The notes beneath the pieces were generated by a model. The model was not told the DNA's origin, ran no database searches, and saw only the letters and a program-made list of their open reading frames with translations. This document shows positions 5,656-5,804 of a DNA stretch of 5,804 bases, piece by piece. This stretch comes from Deltaproteobacteria bacterium. GTDB taxonomy: Bacteria > Myxococcota > Myxococcia > Myxococcales > Myxococcaceae. The stretch spans positions 1-5,804 of the forward strand of contig VGRA01000192.1 of NCBI GenBank assembly GCA_016875515.1. Reading direction: 5' to 3'. Numbering within the stretch: position 1 is the stretch's first letter; each line of letters starts with the position of its first letter. Made by a program: the position numbers and the translations under genes.

Positions 5656-5804
5656 ATGCAAGGAGTGGGGCCGTTGGACTTTGGTCAAGGGACGCGTTCT
5701 GCCGAGGCGCTGGGCCGTCCGTCGCGTGCCGCAGCCACCGCGGCGTTGGAGGCGCACCTGGAGGTGTTGAAGGGCGAGCCGCTGCGCCTGTCCTTGTCCA
5801 ACGC
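5656..5804 (+). CDS. Unrecognised protein, 3' partial (N-terminal 49 residues)
   Basis: ATG at 5656 is preceded by GGGAGAGG at 5644-5651, a strong Shine-Dalgarno match with good spacing, and by an in-frame TGA at 5653 that fixes the upstream limit. The frame reads MQGVGPLDFGQGTRSAEALG, then a helical stretch ending LEAHLEVLKGEPLRLSLSNA, and is still open at the right edge. From about 5743 almost every codon ends in G or C, as expected for a real gene in this genome. The alternative start at 5652 gives a frame with poor third-position bias and low-complexity Gly/Arg content, so I reject it. There is no signal peptide or membrane segment in the visible part. I do not recognise the family; too little is present to assign a role. 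It is divergent from the hydrolase gene. Confidence 0.6.
   Translation, partial: MQGVGPLDFGQGTRSAEALGRPSRAAATAALEAHLEVLKGEPLRLSLSN

Noticed and set aside
4598..5770. A 390-codon plus-strand open frame opposite the hydrolase gene
   Set aside because: It is an antisense shadow: low-complexity Arg/Val/Gly/Ala product, no signal or motif, and it overlaps the better-supported gene starting at 5656.

Overview
The window looks like chromosomal DNA from a myxobacterium (delta-proteobacterial Myxococcota; Myxococcaceae or Archangiaceae are the best guess). This rests on very high GC with strong G/C bias at third codon positions, a TPR/PEGA-domain protein of a type common in myxobacteria, and a secreted hydrolase ending in a MYXO-CTERM-like Cys-hydrophobic-Arg tail behind a DAG-repeat linker. 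No rRNA, tRNA, CRISPR array, IS element or phage gene is visible. The species cannot be named from the sequence alone.

Layout from left to right. (1) Bases 1-894, plus strand, hold the rest of an exported TPR + PEGA protein whose start lies outside the window. Its reading frame is broken near 690-697, so the hydrophobic C-terminus continues in another frame to 894. (2) Bases 900-1547, plus strand, encode a Cys-rich predicted lipoprotein that would be translationally coupled to gene 1 if gene 1 were intact. (3) Bases 1555-4038, minus strand, encode a two-module flavoenzyme: an FAD-dependent oxidoreductase fused to a GcvT-type folate-binding domain, of the sarcosine/dimethylglycine dehydrogenase family. 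It converges on gene 2 with only 7 bp between stops. (4) Bases 4142-4326, plus strand, carry what appears to be a decayed response-regulator receiver domain. The N-terminal acidic pocket and the C-terminal KPF segment survive, but about 60 residues between them, including the phosphoacceptor, are gone and the two ends are in different frames. (5) Bases 4271-5602, minus strand, encode a secreted alpha/beta-hydrolase-like protein with one LGFP repeat, a Pro/Asp/Ala/Gly linker and a MYXO-CTERM-like tail. Its 3' end overlaps the receiver relic. (6) From 5656, plus strand, an unrecognised gene with a good ribosome binding site starts, divergent from gene 5, and runs off the right edge.

The genes do not form one pathway. 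Genes 1 and 2 are probably a small envelope operon. Gene 3 is a stand-alone one-carbon/N-methyl amine catabolic enzyme. Gene 5 is a surface or outer-membrane protein. The most informative oddities are the frameshift in gene 1, the receiver-domain relic, and the hydrolase with signals for two kinds of anchoring and an overlong C-terminus. I see no convincing undescribed multi-gene system here.
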